Numbered from the stretch's first letter, positions 25,739-34,077 are shown. The stretch: 64,000 bases of DNA from Candidatus Saccharimonadota bacterium (GCA_905372095.1 CAJPNK010000002.1:1-64000), one strand, 5' to 3'. The notes: generated by a model from the sequence alone, not told the origin. Numbers and translations are program-made.

Positions 25739-25767
25739 TATATATCACAGATAGACATCCATGTCAA
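25739..25767 (-). promoter_or_regulatory. Promoter of cassette element 2
   Basis: Minus strand TTGACA (25767-25762), 17-nt spacer ending TGTGA, TATATA (25744-25739). The leader of about 63 nt folds with outer stem GCTCAAAG/CTTTGAGC and an inner GGGCG/CGCCC stem. Confidence 0.75.
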
Positions 25768-25780
25768 GACTTGCTACACT
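25752..25780 (+). promoter_or_regulatory. trmD promoter, interleaved with cassette 2 promoter
   Basis: TAGACA (25752-25757), 17-nt spacer, TGC-TACACT (25775-25780); ATG 7 nt later, so leaderless. Its spacer contains the -35 of the opposite-strand cassette promoter. Confidence 0.65.
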
Positions 25781-25787
25781 ATAACAG

Positions 25788-26444
25788 ATGAGAAAAATTC
25801 AGGTGATTACCTTATTCCCAGAAATGTTCGCTGGCGTGTTCGGTAGTTCTATGATGTGGAAGGCGCAGAAAGACGGCCACGTTGAGCTATCGACGATTGA
25901 TCTGCGCCAGTTTGGATTGGGCCCGCGCCGGACGGTCGACGATACGCCGTATGGCGGCGGCGATGGTATGCTGCTGATGGTCGAGCCGCTATGGAATGCG
26001 GTGCAGCAGGCTAAACAGATTGACCCTGGCGCTAAAGTCTTAATCATGACACCGCGCGGCCAGCGTTGGCGGCAGGCGTTGGCGCAGCAATACAGCGAAA
26101 GCGAAGATGGTTATATTGTGATCTGCGGACGCTACGAGGGTTACGATGAGCGAATTATGGCGCTAGTCGATCAAGAGCTTAGTGTCGGCGATTATGTGCT
26201 AACTGGCGGCGAATTGCCAGCGATGACGATTATTGATTCGATTGTGAGGTTAATACCTGGCGTACTTGGCGGCGAAAACAGCGCAGCGATTGAGAGCTTT
26301 AGCGACGGCGAAACGCTAGAATACCCGCAATACACCCGGCCCGAGGAATGGCAAGGTTTGCGCGTGCCAGAGGTGCTATTGAGCGGGCACCATGGCAAAA
26401 TCGCCGAATGGCGGGCAGCGCACAGCAAAAAGGCCAGGGAATAA
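25788..26444 (+). CDS. trmD: tRNA (guanine-37-N1) methyltransferase
   Basis: SPOUT methyltransferase that forms m1G37 in tRNAs reading CNN codons, preventing frameshifts. 218 aa: start IQVITLFPEMF, DDTPYGGGDGMLLMVEP, knot region ICGRYEGYDERI, and SVGDYVLTGGELPA, all diagnostic. Somewhat shorter than the usual 240-250 aa. rplS, its usual neighbour, is absent. Confidence 0.97.
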   Translation: MRKIQVITLFPEMFAGVFGSSMMWKAQKDGHVELSTIDLRQFGLGPRRTVDDTPYGGGDGMLLMVEPLWNAVQQAKQIDPGAKVLIMTPRGQRWRQALAQQYSESEDGYIVICGRYEGYDERIMALVDQELSVGDYVLTGGELPAMTIIDSIVRLIPGVLGGENSAAIESFSDGETLEYPQYTRPEEWQGLRVPEVLLSGHHGKIAEWRAAHSKKARE

Positions 26445-26500
26445 AGCGATTTTGCCGGCGCCGGGCAGGCCCAGCTAGCGTCAACTAAACTAGGAAACAA

Positions 26501-26530
26501 AATACTCCTCGCCAAGGCAGAGGAGTATTT
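26501..26530 (+). terminator. trmD terminator
   Basis: AATACTCCTC and GAGGAGTATT form a perfect 10-bp stem with a 9-nt loop, followed by TCATT; weak T-run. Confidence 0.7.
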
Positions 26531-26685
26531 CATTGTTGTGGTGGATTTATCGGAGAGCGATCGATACATTTTTGTGTTTGTTTTTGTAACTTCGCTGTCT
26601 ATACAATATACGTTTTTGTGTTTAATAGCAAGCATTTTTTGGACAAAAAATAAAAAATCGTGTGGAAAAATGCTATGCTAATAAT

Positions 26686-27144
26686 ATGAAACAGTTTATA
26701 GCTAGTATTTTTCCGCCAACAATTTTCAAGAAGCGCGCACAGTATGCGGCGCTGGCAGTAGGTTTCTGGACTATTATTATAATGTTGGCGCAATTGTTTA
26801 GGTTCGAGAAATTTCCAAAAACTCTAGAATCGCTGGGGATTGGCGACGGCACTATCGCCGCGATTGCTATAGTTTTGCTAGAATTTATTTCTTTGCCATT
26901 TTTGTTGTCTATGCCGCGGCTGGGTAGGATAGAGCGGCGAATATCAGGTGCGTGCGTGCTGCTAGCGCCTAGCGTTTGGCTGGCGATTAGCGCGGCTGTG
27001 CTGATGAGCAGCGGACAGGAAAAAGTTAGTTTGTTTGGCGCGGTAGCGGCGCTGCCGGGGGTGGTTAGTCTGCTACTGTCCGGCGCGTGGCTAGCAGCTG
27101 CGGCGTATTTGACTGCTAAACTACGGCGGCTAGATTTGAAATAA
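26686..27144 (+). CDS. Small four-helix membrane protein, unknown
   Basis: 152 aa with four hydrophobic segments (about residues 20-40, 58-78, 88-108 and 120-142) and short charged ends. No recognised family. TATGCT (26674-26679) lies 6 nt before the ATG, so the longer frame from 26662 is not used. It precedes tRNA-Gln and hisS. Confidence 0.68.
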   Translation: MKQFIASIFPPTIFKKRAQYAALAVGFWTIIIMLAQLFRFEKFPKTLESLGIGDGTIAAIAIVLLEFISLPFLLSMPRLGRIERRISGACVLLAPSVWLAISAAVLMSSGQEKVSLFGAVAALPGVVSLLLSGAWLAAAAYLTAKLRRLDLK

Positions 27145-27177
27145 CGTCGCTCTAGTGATATATTAAGGTAGGCGCGA

Positions 27178-27252
27178 TGGGGTGTCGCCAAGTGGTAAGG
27201 CACTGGGTTCTGGTCCCAGCATGCGGGGGTTCGAATCCCTCCACCCCAGCCA
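27178..27252 (+). tRNA. tRNA-Gln (anticodon CTG)
   Basis: Acceptor TGGGGTG pairs with CACCCCA, discriminator G, encoded CCA. D-arm TCGCCAAGTGGTAAGGC and anticodon stem CTGGG/CCCAG with loop TTCTGGT give CTG. Typical bacterial tRNA-Gln identity pattern. Confidence 0.95.
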
Positions 27253-27264
27253 AGAAATAATGAT

Positions 27265-28578
27265 ATGAAGACAACTACTCCCCGCATTCCGAGCGGTTTC
27301 AGCGAATACCTGCCAGGCGACCAAATAGAGTTTAATCGTTTGCGCGACATTATTCGCGAAACTTATGAGCGCTATGGCTACGCGCCGCTGGACACGCCAG
27401 ATATTGAGCTGAGCGAGGTGTTGCTGGCGAAGGGCGGCGGCGAAACTGAGAAGCAAATCTATCGGTTCGAACGCGGCAAGAATGATTTGAGCTTGCGTTT
27501 TGATCTAACGGTGCCGCTGGCGCGCTATGTCGCCGAACATGAGGGCCAGCTGGTTTTCCCGTTCCGGCGTTACCAGATTGGCAAAGTGCACCGCGCCGAG
27601 CGAGCTCAAGCCGGGCGTTTCCGCGAATTCTACCAGTGCGACATTGATGTGATTGGTTCGGAAAGCGTGGCGGCCGATGCGGAGTTCCCGGCGGTAATTA
27701 ACGATATTTTTGAGCAGTTTGCTTTCGGCGAGTTCACGATTCACATCAATAATCGCTTGGTGTTGAACGGCTTTTTCGCTGGAATTGGTTTGGCCGATGT
27801 GTCGGCGGATGTACTGCGAGTAGTCGATAAAATCGAGAAAATATCGCGCCAAGATTTTATGGCGGAATTACGCGGGCTAAGCCTTAGCGAAAAGCAAGTC
27901 TTGCAAGTAGTTGCCTTCACAGAAATTAGCGGTAGCAACGACGAGATTTTATCGCAGCTAGAATCAATGAAAAACGAAATTGATTCTGATGATTTCACGC
28001 TTGGCACGGCAAAATTACGCGAGTTGCTGGCGATGCTGCGAAACATGGGCTTGCCAGAGCAGCGTATTCAGTTAGACCTACGGATTGCGCGCGGACTGGA
28101 TTATTATACTGGCGTAGTCTACGAAACGACGCTTGATGATTATCCAGAAGTCGGTAGTGTTTGCTCGGGCGGGCGCTACGATAACTTGGCCGAGAATTAT
28201 ACGCGGACGCGTCTGCCGGGAGTTGGCGTGTCGATTGGTTTATCGCGCTTATTCTATAAACTATGCGAAGCAGGCGTCGTGTCTAGTCATCGCCAGACAT
28301 TGGCGCGCTGTATGGTAGCGACCTTTGACGACGCGCAATTCGGCGAGGCGCTGCAAATAGCTGCCGAGCTGCGGCGAGCTGGCGTAGCGACAATCCTCAA
28401 TACCGAATCGGTGCCGTTAAAAAAGAAGCTGCGCTATGCTGATCGTCTTGGTATACCGTTGGTAGTCTTGATTGGCGAAGAAGAAGTGCGCGGCCGTTTC
28501 GCGACAGTGAAGGATATGGCAACCGGTGAGAATAAGCCCATTCCCCGCCAGCAACTAGTCGAGGAGCTGCAACGATAA
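27265..28578 (+). CDS. hisS: Histidyl-tRNA synthetase
   Basis: Class II synthetase. 437 aa. Motif 2 RYQIGKVHRAERAQAGRFREFYQCD, the histidine-specific segment ARGLDYYTGVVYE, and motif 3 region GVSIGLSRLF; C-terminal anticodon-binding domain about residues 345-437. It begins 12 nt after tRNA-Gln and probably shares that transcript, since no separate -10 is evident; this could couple tRNA and synthetase levels. Confidence 0.97.
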   Translation: MKTTTPRIPSGFSEYLPGDQIEFNRLRDIIRETYERYGYAPLDTPDIELSEVLLAKGGGETEKQIYRFERGKNDLSLRFDLTVPLARYVAEHEGQLVFPFRRYQIGKVHRAERAQAGRFREFYQCDIDVIGSESVAADAEFPAVINDIFEQFAFGEFTIHINNRLVLNGFFAGIGLADVSADVLRVVDKIEKISRQDFMAELRGLSLSEKQVLQVVAFTEISGSNDEILSQLESMKNEIDSDDFTLGTAKLRELLAMLRNMGLPEQRIQLDLRIARGLDYYTGVVYETTLDDYPEVGSVCSGGRYDNLAENYTRTRLPGVGVSIGLSRLFYKLCEAGVVSSHRQTLARCMVATFDDAQFGEALQIAAELRRAGVATILNTESVPLKKKLRYADRLGIPLVVLIGEEEVRGRFATVKDMATGENKPIPRQQLVEELQR

Positions 28579-28579
28579 G

Positions 28580-29080
28580 GTGGCTTGGCTGGTTAAGATA
28601 ATCGCCGACTGGCTGTTGATTCCGTTAGTGCTGCTGGCTTTGTATGAGCTATTTTTTAAGGTTGAAAGTAAGCGCCGCTATGAAATTTATTCTCGCGTGC
28701 TGATGGCCGGGCTGACGTCTTATGTGGCTGCTAAAATCCTTGGGCTAATATATCAGCCTGAACAGTTGCGTCCGTTCGAGCTACTTGGCGTTAATCCAGG
28801 GGCGGCTTATCTGAATAATCCGGGATTTCCGTCGGATCACGCGCTTTTTGCGATGTTTTTGGTGCTGGCGGTCTGGTATGCACTGCGTCGCCGCTCGATT
28901 ACTATAATTATGCTAACTATGGCGCTGCTAGTCGGCGTTGGCAGAATATTAGCGCTGGTGCATACGCCGCTTGATGTTGTCGGCGGCATGGCGGTGGCTT
29001 GCTTGGGGGCGTTGTGGTACGTGGATTGGCCTAATGTTAAGCTTGCATCTAGCAAAAAACGCAAGAATGTAGTAAAATAA
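28580..29080 (+). CDS. PAP2-family membrane phosphatase
   Basis: 166 aa, about four to five membrane segments. Motifs of the type 2 phosphatidic acid phosphatase family are present in altered form: QLRPFE for the KxxxxxxRP site, GFPSDHALF for PSGH, and GRILALVHTPLDVVGG for SRxxxxxHxxxD. Members include undecaprenyl-diphosphate phosphatases needed for cell-wall lipid carrier recycling. GTG start one base after the hisS stop implies coupling. Confidence 0.82.
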   Translation: MAWLVKIIADWLLIPLVLLALYELFFKVESKRRYEIYSRVLMAGLTSYVAAKILGLIYQPEQLRPFELLGVNPGAAYLNNPGFPSDHALFAMFLVLAVWYALRRRSITIIMLTMALLVGVGRILALVHTPLDVVGGMAVACLGALWYVDWPNVKLASSKKRKNVVK

Positions 29081-29110
29081 CTTAGTAAGATGACTAATGT
29101 GGAGAAACCT

Positions 29111-29596
29111 ATGAACAACGCAAACGAGACTGCAGCGGTGAAGCTGGAGCCGTTTATTCCGATGGACAAAAAGGATATCATTCGAGCTGCTATTTATGGA
29201 GCATTCGCCGGTGCAATACTAACGGTGTTGTATATTTTGGTTGGCCGGGTCGCGTCGGCGGTGATGTGCCGCGGCGATAATGATTTATGCCAGAATGCAC
29301 CGCTGTATGTAGCAATTTTTTCGGTAACTTTGGTGTCAATCGGCGGGTTGATACTGCTGTCGCAGGCGCGAATTTACCGGCCGTTATTTATCGTTATTGC
29401 TTCGATAGCGGCTCTATGGGGTCTGCAATCATATTTAGCGCTATTGCCGTGGTATTGGGCGATGGCGGCGATGACGGTAATTGGCGCGTTGACATATGCG
29501 ATGTTTACTTGGCTGGCGCGATTGCGGTCGTTTATACTCTACTTGGTTGTATCGATCGTGCTGATTGTAGCGGCTCGGCTGATTATCGCTGGGTAG
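29111..29596 (+). CDS. Small membrane protein, unknown
   Basis: 161 aa with four hydrophobic segments (about residues 25-48, 65-85, 90-112 and 118-150). ATG 29111 has GGAG 6-7 nt upstream; an in-frame ATG at 29090 would be 7 residues longer. No recognised family; two Cys lie in the first outer loop. Follows the PAP2 gene by 30 nt. Confidence 0.65.
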   Translation: MNNANETAAVKLEPFIPMDKKDIIRAAIYGAFAGAILTVLYILVGRVASAVMCRGDNDLCQNAPLYVAIFSVTLVSIGGLILLSQARIYRPLFIVIASIAALWGLQSYLALLPWYWAMAAMTVIGALTYAMFTWLARLRSFILYLVVSIVLIVAARLIIAG

Positions 29597-29632
29597 CTGG
29601 CGCAGAACCGTTATTTGCGGTATGCTAGCTAT

Positions 29633-30709
29633 ATGGAAATAATGGTTTTGCTTATAATTTTAGCGATAGTCGTTGCAGCGGCTAGCATGGTTATTTTTGT
29701 GTTGATGCAGCAGCTGAAGCGAGTGCAAAATAACTCGGCGGTAGAGTTGATCAAGGGCGATGTCGTTGAATTGTCGCGCTCGATCACTAATTTGCAGCAA
29801 ACAATGAGCGACAAGCTCGAACGCTCGCAGCTGTCAACTCAGCAATCGGTGCAAAAGCAGCTCAGTGAAAGTTCAAAATTGGTGGCTGATGTCACGCAGC
29901 GCTTGACCAAGCTCGACGAGACCAACAAGCGTGTCGTTGATGTGGCGACTGACCTCAAAACCTTGCAAAACGTTCTACAAAACCCCAAGCAGCGCGGTGT
30001 TTTTGGCGAATACTATTTGTCGAGCGTTCTCGAAAATATTTTGGCGCCAGGGCAGTATCAGACTCAGTATAAGTTTCGCGATGGCGAAATGGTTGATGCG
30101 GTGATTTTTCTTGATAAGGGTCAGATTCTGCCAGTTGATAGCAAATTTAGCCTCGAAAATTACAACCGGATGATTGAAGCTAGCGGCAAAGAGCGCGATC
30201 AGCTAATGCAAAAAGTCAAAGCTGATCTGAAAGGGCGCATCGACGAAACCAGCAAATATATTCGTCCGAGCGAGCATACTATGGATTTCGCATTTATGTT
30301 TATTCCCAGCGAATCGTTGTATTATGATTTACTGATCAATAATGTTGGCCAGGGCGGCAGTTCGCGCGATCTGATTGAGTATGCTTTTCGCGAAAAGCAC
30401 GTGATTATCACCAGTCCGACGAGTTTTATGGCGTATTTGCAAACGGTATTGCAAGGTTTGCGCAGTTTGCAAATCGAGGAGCAGGCTAAGGATATTCAAG
30501 TTCGTGTCGGCAAGCTCGGACAACACGTCGCCAAATTTGAAGAGTACATGCAGAAGCTAGGCAATAGTCTCGGTACGACGGTCAATCATTATAACAACGC
30601 TCATAAAGAGCTCGGTAAAGTTGATAAAGACGTGGTGAAGATCGCTGGTAGCGATTCTTCTGTCGAAGTATTGGCGCTTGATCGTCCGTCGTCTGTTGAC
30701 AAAAAGTAA
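29633..30709 (+). CDS. rmuC: DNA recombination protein RmuC
   Basis: 358 aa: N-terminal membrane segment (2-26), a long coiled coil (about 30-110), and the RmuC endonuclease-like domain with NPKQRGVFGEYYLSSVLE, DAVIFL, LPVDSKFSLENY and the downstream YEFAF-like FIPSESLYYDLL. RmuC limits inversions and is thought to cut unusual DNA structures. TATGCT at 29621-29626 is 6 nt before the ATG, predicting a leaderless mRNA and ruling out the slightly longer frame. Confidence 0.93.
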   Translation: MEIMVLLIILAIVVAAASMVIFVLMQQLKRVQNNSAVELIKGDVVELSRSITNLQQTMSDKLERSQLSTQQSVQKQLSESSKLVADVTQRLTKLDETNKRVVDVATDLKTLQNVLQNPKQRGVFGEYYLSSVLENILAPGQYQTQYKFRDGEMVDAVIFLDKGQILPVDSKFSLENYNRMIEASGKERDQLMQKVKADLKGRIDETSKYIRPSEHTMDFAFMFIPSESLYYDLLINNVGQGGSSRDLIEYAFREKHVIITSPTSFMAYLQTVLQGLRSLQIEEQAKDIQVRVGKLGQHVAKFEEYMQKLGNSLGTTVNHYNNAHKELGKVDKDVVKIAGSDSSVEVLALDRPSSVDKK

Positions 30710-30724
30710 AGATTTTTGGCTATC

Positions 30725-30757
30725 AAAATATCCCGCCGATAGACGGGATATTTTTGT
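30725..30757 (+). terminator. Bidirectional terminator between rmuC and aquaporin genes
   Basis: AATATCCCG and CGGGATATT form a 9-bp stem with T-rich flank on the plus side; it lies between convergent genes and may serve both. Confidence 0.85.
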
Positions 30758-30772
30758 TAAGAAAGCTAAGAC

Positions 30773-31714
30773 TTAGTCTTTCTTTTGCCGGCCAGCAACC
30801 AACACGTAGAGGTTGGCACCGACGGCGCCGCCCGCTAAAGCGCCAACTAGCGACTCGAGCGAGAAGCGCGAATTGACAACTTCGTTAGAGCCAGCTGAAC
30901 CAGTAGTGAGCTCCTTTTCGGTCGAATCGGTCATCGCTAGCGCAACAGCCGGGTTAAGGCTAGCGCCCTTGACGTAAGCGACGTGAGGAATCTCGACTTT
31001 ATTAGAAGCTGAAGATGCTGCTTTGCTTTGGTAATCGGCGATTGCTTGCGTCTTGGCGGTCGATAACAAGTAGCCAGATGTCAAAATGCCGACTGCCAGT
31101 GCCAAGCCAACGCCGAGCGCTTTGCCAGTATTGCAGGTCTCTTCGCGCGATAGAACTGCTGCTAGTCCGAATAGGAAGATAGCGGTGCCGACTAGCTCAA
31201 TGCCGAATATCGACCAGTTCATGCTGCTAAATCCGCTAAAGCCGAAGTTGATTGAGCCGCCAGTAACCCAGTTGGTGACGATTACAGCTAGCATAGCGCC
31301 GATGAACTGGGCGCCCCAGTAGAACGGCAACAGGATTGTCTTGAGCTTGCGCATAGTCCATAAACCAAATGTTACGGCTGGGTTGACGTGCGAGCCCGAG
31401 ACAGCGCCGATGCTCATCACTAGCATTACTAGCGTGAAGCCGATAGCTAGCGCGCCAACGCCGCCGTCTTTGAATGTGGTCAAAGCAACCAGCGTCAATA
31501 CGAACGTACCGATTAGTTCGGCAAAGATTATATTTATGATATTTGATGGAAGCTTGACGCTGCTGCGTTTGGTTGTCGTAGGTTTGGCAGCGGCAGTTTC
31601 CTTCTTTGGTGCTTCTACTTTTTCGGCAGATACTGTACGAACAGTCGTCTTGCTGGCGGCCGTTTTCTTGGCGGTCGTCTTCTTCTTGGTAGAAGCGGCT
31701 TTTTTAGTAGCCAT
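30773..31714 (-). CDS. Aquaporin/glycerol facilitator (MIP family) with basic N-terminal tail
   Basis: 313 aa. Six membrane segments and the two half-helix motifs SHVNPAVTFG and GASLNPAVALA mark an MIP channel for water or small solutes. The first 55 residues form a Lys/Ala/Thr-rich tail starting MATKKAASTKKKTTAKK, like a histone H1 tail and unusual for this family. ATG 31714 has AAAGGAGGGA about 6 nt upstream; the longer frame to 31780 would run through the promoter (TATACT near 31753). Confidence 0.9.
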   Translation of the reverse strand: MATKKAASTKKKTTAKKTAASKTTVRTVSAEKVEAPKKETAAAKPTTTKRSSVKLPSNIINIIFAELIGTFVLTLVALTTFKDGGVGALAIGFTLVMLVMSIGAVSGSHVNPAVTFGLWTMRKLKTILLPFYWGAQFIGAMLAVIVTNWVTGGSINFGFSGFSSMNWSIFGIELVGTAIFLFGLAAVLSREETCNTGKALGVGLALAVGILTSGYLLSTAKTQAIADYQSKAASSASNKVEIPHVAYVKGASLNPAVALAMTDSTEKELTTGSAGSNEVVNSRFSLESLVGALAGGAVGANLYVLVAGRQKKD

Positions 31715-31784
31715 GAATATTCCCTCCTTTACTGAAATATAGACATAGTATAACACAAAAATATTTTGGGTTGTATACATCTGT

Positions 31785-31790
31785 TATAAT
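31785..31790 (+). promoter_or_regulatory. Leaderless -10 of the 31797-pheS operon
   Basis: TATAAT, 6 nt before ATG 31797, divergent from the aquaporin promoter. Confidence 0.65.
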
Positions 31791-31796
31791 GATGAT

Positions 31797-32051
31797 ATGG
31801 GACGTTATTTTGAACAGACAGAAAGCCGCAGCGAACTGCAACAGCGCATTGCTGCCGACTTGCGTGAAAAAGCAGCGCAGAAGGCAAAGCAAGAAGGCGA
31901 GCCAGTTCCGGGTGTTAGCGGCGAGCTAATCGAAAACTCAGAATATTTGAAAGGCACCAAGGCTACGACAACTCTAGCACCAGCTTGGGTGTTTATTGTG
32001 CTGATGGCAGTTGGCGTATTTGTGTTATTTGTATATCAGGTGAATAAGTAG
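31797..32051 (+). CDS. Small single-pass membrane protein, unknown
   Basis: 84 aa: charged, helical, Gln/Arg/Lys-rich N-terminus and one C-terminal membrane segment (about 62-82). Topology recalls CrgA-like cell-division proteins, but no sequence motif supports that. It is the first gene ahead of pheS, 7 nt apart, so the two are cotranscribed. Confidence 0.65.
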   Translation: MGRYFEQTESRSELQQRIAADLREKAAQKAKQEGEPVPGVSGELIENSEYLKGTKATTTLAPAWVFIVLMAVGVFVLFVYQVNK

Positions 32052-32058
32052 GTTAGCG

Positions 32059-33099
32059 ATGGATTTCGAGAAAGTTTTACAAGTTTTATCAGCGCGGGCG
32101 GCTCAGTCTAACCACCCGCAAGAAGTATTGCGCGCTCCAGAAATCAAAACGCTATATGATCACATCAAGACATTGCCAAATGATGAGCGCGGCGCTTTCG
32201 GTAAGCGAGTCAACGAGCTGAAAAAATCGTTGGAGGTGGTCATAGAAGTTCGCCGCCAGGAGCTCGACAAAGTCGATTTGCCGCCAATTGACGTGACGGC
32301 GCCGATGGACATCAATGCACCGCAGCCTGATCTATTGCCCAGCGAACGCGGTACGATTCACCCGCTGAGCGCCGAGATTGACCGCATTTCTGACATTTTC
32401 AACCGCATGGGCTTCGTGACGGAAGAGTCGCGTGAGATTGACGATCAATTTCATATGTTTGAGAGCCTGAATTTCCCGAAAGGCCACCCGGCGCGCGATG
32501 ATTATGACACGTTTATGACCGAGGAGACTGATGCTAATGGCGACCGTTTGATCGCGCCGGCACACACCTCGACTATGCAAAACCGCGTGTTGAAAAAATA
32601 CCATGGCAATTTGGCAAATGGCGAGGCGATCGCAGCTATCGTTCCCGACCGAGTGTTTCGCAACGAAGATTTGGACGCGCGGCACGAGCACACGTTCTAT
32701 CAAGTCGAAGGCATGTATGTCGCCAAGGGTGTCAATGTCGGCAATCTGATCGCCACGCTGCAAGAGTTTTTGCAAGAATATTACGGCAAAAAACTTGATG
32801 TGCGCGTCAATCCATTTTATTTCCCGTTCACCGAGCCAAGCTTTGAATTTGCGCTGAGCTGCCCATTCTGTGAGGGCAAAAATCCAGATTGTAAAGTTTG
32901 CTCAGGCGAGGGCTGGATTGAGCTATTAGGCTGCGGCATGATTCACCCGAATGTACTGAAAGCTGCTGACATCGATCCGAATGAATACACCGGCTTTGCC
33001 TTTGGCTGCGGCATCGACCGGCTGGTAATGATGAAATATGGCATCGAGGATGTGCGGCATTTTGAGAGCGGACGACTAGACTTTTTGGAGCAGTTTTAG
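32059..33099 (+). CDS. pheS: Phenylalanyl-tRNA synthetase alpha subunit
   Basis: Catalytic subunit, class II. 346 aa: N-terminal coiled coil, motif 2 region DANGDRLIAPAHTSTMQNRVL, FRNEDLDARHEHTFYQVEG, and motif 3 GFAFGCGIDRLVMMKYGI. A Cys4 insertion C-x2-C-x6-C-x2-C (near residues 272-285) replaces the usual short loop before the LGCGMIHP segment and could bind zinc. pheT is not adjacent but starts 5.3 kb downstream. Confidence 0.97.
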   Translation: MDFEKVLQVLSARAAQSNHPQEVLRAPEIKTLYDHIKTLPNDERGAFGKRVNELKKSLEVVIEVRRQELDKVDLPPIDVTAPMDINAPQPDLLPSERGTIHPLSAEIDRISDIFNRMGFVTEESREIDDQFHMFESLNFPKGHPARDDYDTFMTEETDANGDRLIAPAHTSTMQNRVLKKYHGNLANGEAIAAIVPDRVFRNEDLDARHEHTFYQVEGMYVAKGVNVGNLIATLQEFLQEYYGKKLDVRVNPFYFPFTEPSFEFALSCPFCEGKNPDCKVCSGEGWIELLGCGMIHPNVLKAADIDPNEYTGFAFGCGIDRLVMMKYGIEDVRHFESGRLDFLEQF

Positions 33100-33142
33100 A
33101 TTATCTAAAGTGTATAATAGTAAATGGTAATGAGGAAAAAAT

Positions 33143-33412
33143 ATGAGCAATCTTGATGAAGAAATCAGTAAATTGAGAGAGACACATAGAAAAAAGTCCC
33201 AGGCAAAAGATAAAGACAAATTGTATGACGATTTGTTGCAAGAGTATAAAGAAGCTAAGGCGCGAATAGCAGAATTAGAACATGAGTTAGAAGAGAGTAA
33301 GACAAAACTTCCATCCAAAGATGAAGTCGAAACTATGAGTAGCATGATAGATCTTATTGGTAAGCTTGATGAGTCAACGATTGAAAAACTGAGTAAGTTT
33401 GGTGCTAAATAG
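33143..33412 (+). CDS. Small coiled-coil protein, unknown
   Basis: 89 aa, almost entirely helical and charged, with heptad-like KARIAELEHELEES. AT-rich, with ATA and AGA codons. A TATAAT near 33114-33119 and GAGG before the ATG support expression. Its TAG stop overlaps the GTG of the next gene (TAGTG), so the pair forms a coupled unit of likely foreign origin. Confidence 0.6.
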   Translation: MSNLDEEISKLRETHRKKSQAKDKDKLYDDLLQEYKEAKARIAELEHELEESKTKLPSKDEVETMSSMIDLIGKLDESTIEKLSKFGAK

Positions 33413-34077
33413 TGGATAATTTTTTGAAATTTTTAGATTCGAACTTCTTTCAGTCAATAGTTGCACTGATAGTTGGGGTTTTTGTCTTTGTCCAATATAG
33501 AATAAATCGGCGAGATCATCTGCGCGATGCTGCCTCAATAATAATTATTGAGATACAAACTGCCTCACGTACAATTAAAAGCATTAGAAAGAGGCTAGTT
33601 GATAGAGTATTAGACTCAGATGTCTCTGTTATGCCGTCAGACAGCTGGAAAGAGAATAGACAGCTTTTTGCTAAATATTTAGATCGAGATGAATGGGACA
33701 CGATAGAGGATTTTTATGATAGATCTAGGCTTCTTGATGATGTGGTAAAATACAACAGGCAGATGTTTCGCAACGATGTTGAACAAATTCGGATAAATAA
33801 ACAGCGAGCTGCTGCTGACTTTGCTATTGACACAGTTAATAATATTGCTGTAAATAATATGAATAAAGAGGATGTTGCCAATATGTTTAGTGGTAAAGTT
33901 AGTGTTTACGACACACTTTATATGAGCAAGCAGGGGGAGCTTGCGTATACTCCCAATCAAGTTACCGATGATGCAAAGAAATATATAGACAACATTCCTG
34001 ATATTCTTAACTCATCGGCTTACGTAAAATTAAAAAGTATATCTCGTAGAGGTATATCTAGAAAAAATAGAATATAG
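33412..34077 (+). CDS. Single-pass membrane protein, unknown
   Basis: 221 aa, GTG start overlapping the preceding stop. One N-terminal membrane segment (about 8-28) then a cytoplasmic helical domain with IRKRLVDRVLDSD and an Asn-rich stretch NNIAVNNMNKED. Composition is AT-rich like its partner and unlike pheS. No domain recognised. With its partner it is an accessory pair between pheS and pheT. Confidence 0.62.
   Translation: MDNFLKFLDSNFFQSIVALIVGVFVFVQYRINRRDHLRDAASIIIIEIQTASRTIKSIRKRLVDRVLDSDVSVMPSDSWKENRQLFAKYLDRDEWDTIEDFYDRSRLLDDVVKYNRQMFRNDVEQIRINKQRAAADFAIDTVNNIAVNNMNKEDVANMFSGKVSVYDTLYMSKQGELAYTPNQVTDDAKKYIDNIPDILNSSAYVKLKSISRRGISRKNRI

Larger units (their letters stand above)
25390..25767 (-). 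mobile_element. Cassette-like element 2 (constant ends, different small ORF)
   Basis: Second copy of the unit seen at 23516-23952. Promoter/leader block 25715-25767 and the ending with GAAAATAGCCCGCC (25390-25403) facing GCGGGCTATTTTC (25486-25498) match element 1, and a further G/C block at 25499-25508 overlaps the cargo stop codon. The space between the arms is a long imperfect palindrome of about 80 nt. It separates khpA from trmD, and its promoter interleaves with the trmD promoter. Confidence 0.55.

Noticed and set aside
26673..27350. Minus-strand ORF of 225 codons over the membrane protein and tRNA-Gln
   Set aside because: It runs antisense through a tRNA gene and a coherent four-helix membrane protein.
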